Source: an uncultured Rhodocyclaceae bacterium
GTDB taxonomy: Bacteria; Pseudomonadota; Gammaproteobacteria; Burkholderiales; Rhodocyclaceae
DNA length: 6,103 nucleotides
Reading direction: 5' to 3'
Assembly: GCA_937892345.1 (NCBI GenBank)
Contig: CALAGF010000005.1
Coordinates: 1-6,103, forward strand
Position 1 is the stretch's first letter. Each line of letters starts with the position of its first letter. The notes beneath the pieces were generated by a model, which had not been told where the DNA came from, ran no database searches, and worked only from the letters and a program-made list of their open reading frames with translations. Below are positions 6,070 through 6,103 of this stretch, piece after piece. Made by a program: the position numbers and the translations under genes.

Positions 6070-6103
6070 CCAAGATAATCAAGGTCTAACCCACAACAGG
6101 TGT

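Overview
The window looks like accessory DNA from a GC-rich proteobacterium. A betaproteobacterium is my guess, from the style of the KatG, ferritin and HU proteins; nothing here fixes the species. No rRNA, tRNA or CRISPR array was seen.

Layout, left to right. (1) About 1-150: on the minus strand, a glycine-rich, repeat-like reading frame typical of filamentous-haemagglutinin or other beta-helix surface proteins. It runs off the left edge. (2) About 133-699 (+): the last ~187 residues of the catalase-peroxidase KatG. It meets the surface-protein frame head-on inside both coding sequences, so the two fragments form a chimeric junction. (3) 701-832: two hairpin-forming inverted repeats between convergent katG and the next gene. 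(4) 836-1345 (-): a bacterioferritin-like ferritin with all ferroxidase ligands and the haem methionine. (5) 1346-1826: a 481-base stretch holding a doubtful 93-codon ORF and a strong palindrome (1723-1742) upstream of the HU gene. (6) 1827-2105 (+): an HU-family DNA-binding protein, followed one base later by (7) 2107-2964 (+): an unrecognised 285-residue protein with an internal duplication. (8) 2972-5935 (-): a full-length Tn3-family transposase of the type with an N-terminal DUF4158-like region, its DDE triad apparently intact. It converges on the 285-residue gene with only 7 bases between stop codons. (9) 5936-6103: the tnpA upstream region, with a perfect TATAAT hexamer but no recognisable terminal inverted repeat.

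How they fit together: katG and the ferritin are both peroxide and iron stress functions. The HU gene, the duplicated-domain protein and tnpA are packed closely enough to suggest one mobile module, with HU and the unknown gene as a probable co-translated pair. That grouping is inference, because neither transposon end, a resolvase nor a res site can be identified here. The most novel item is the HU plus duplicated-domain pair beside the transposase. The most suspicious is the katG/surface-protein junction, which could be a real rearrangement or an assembly chimera.
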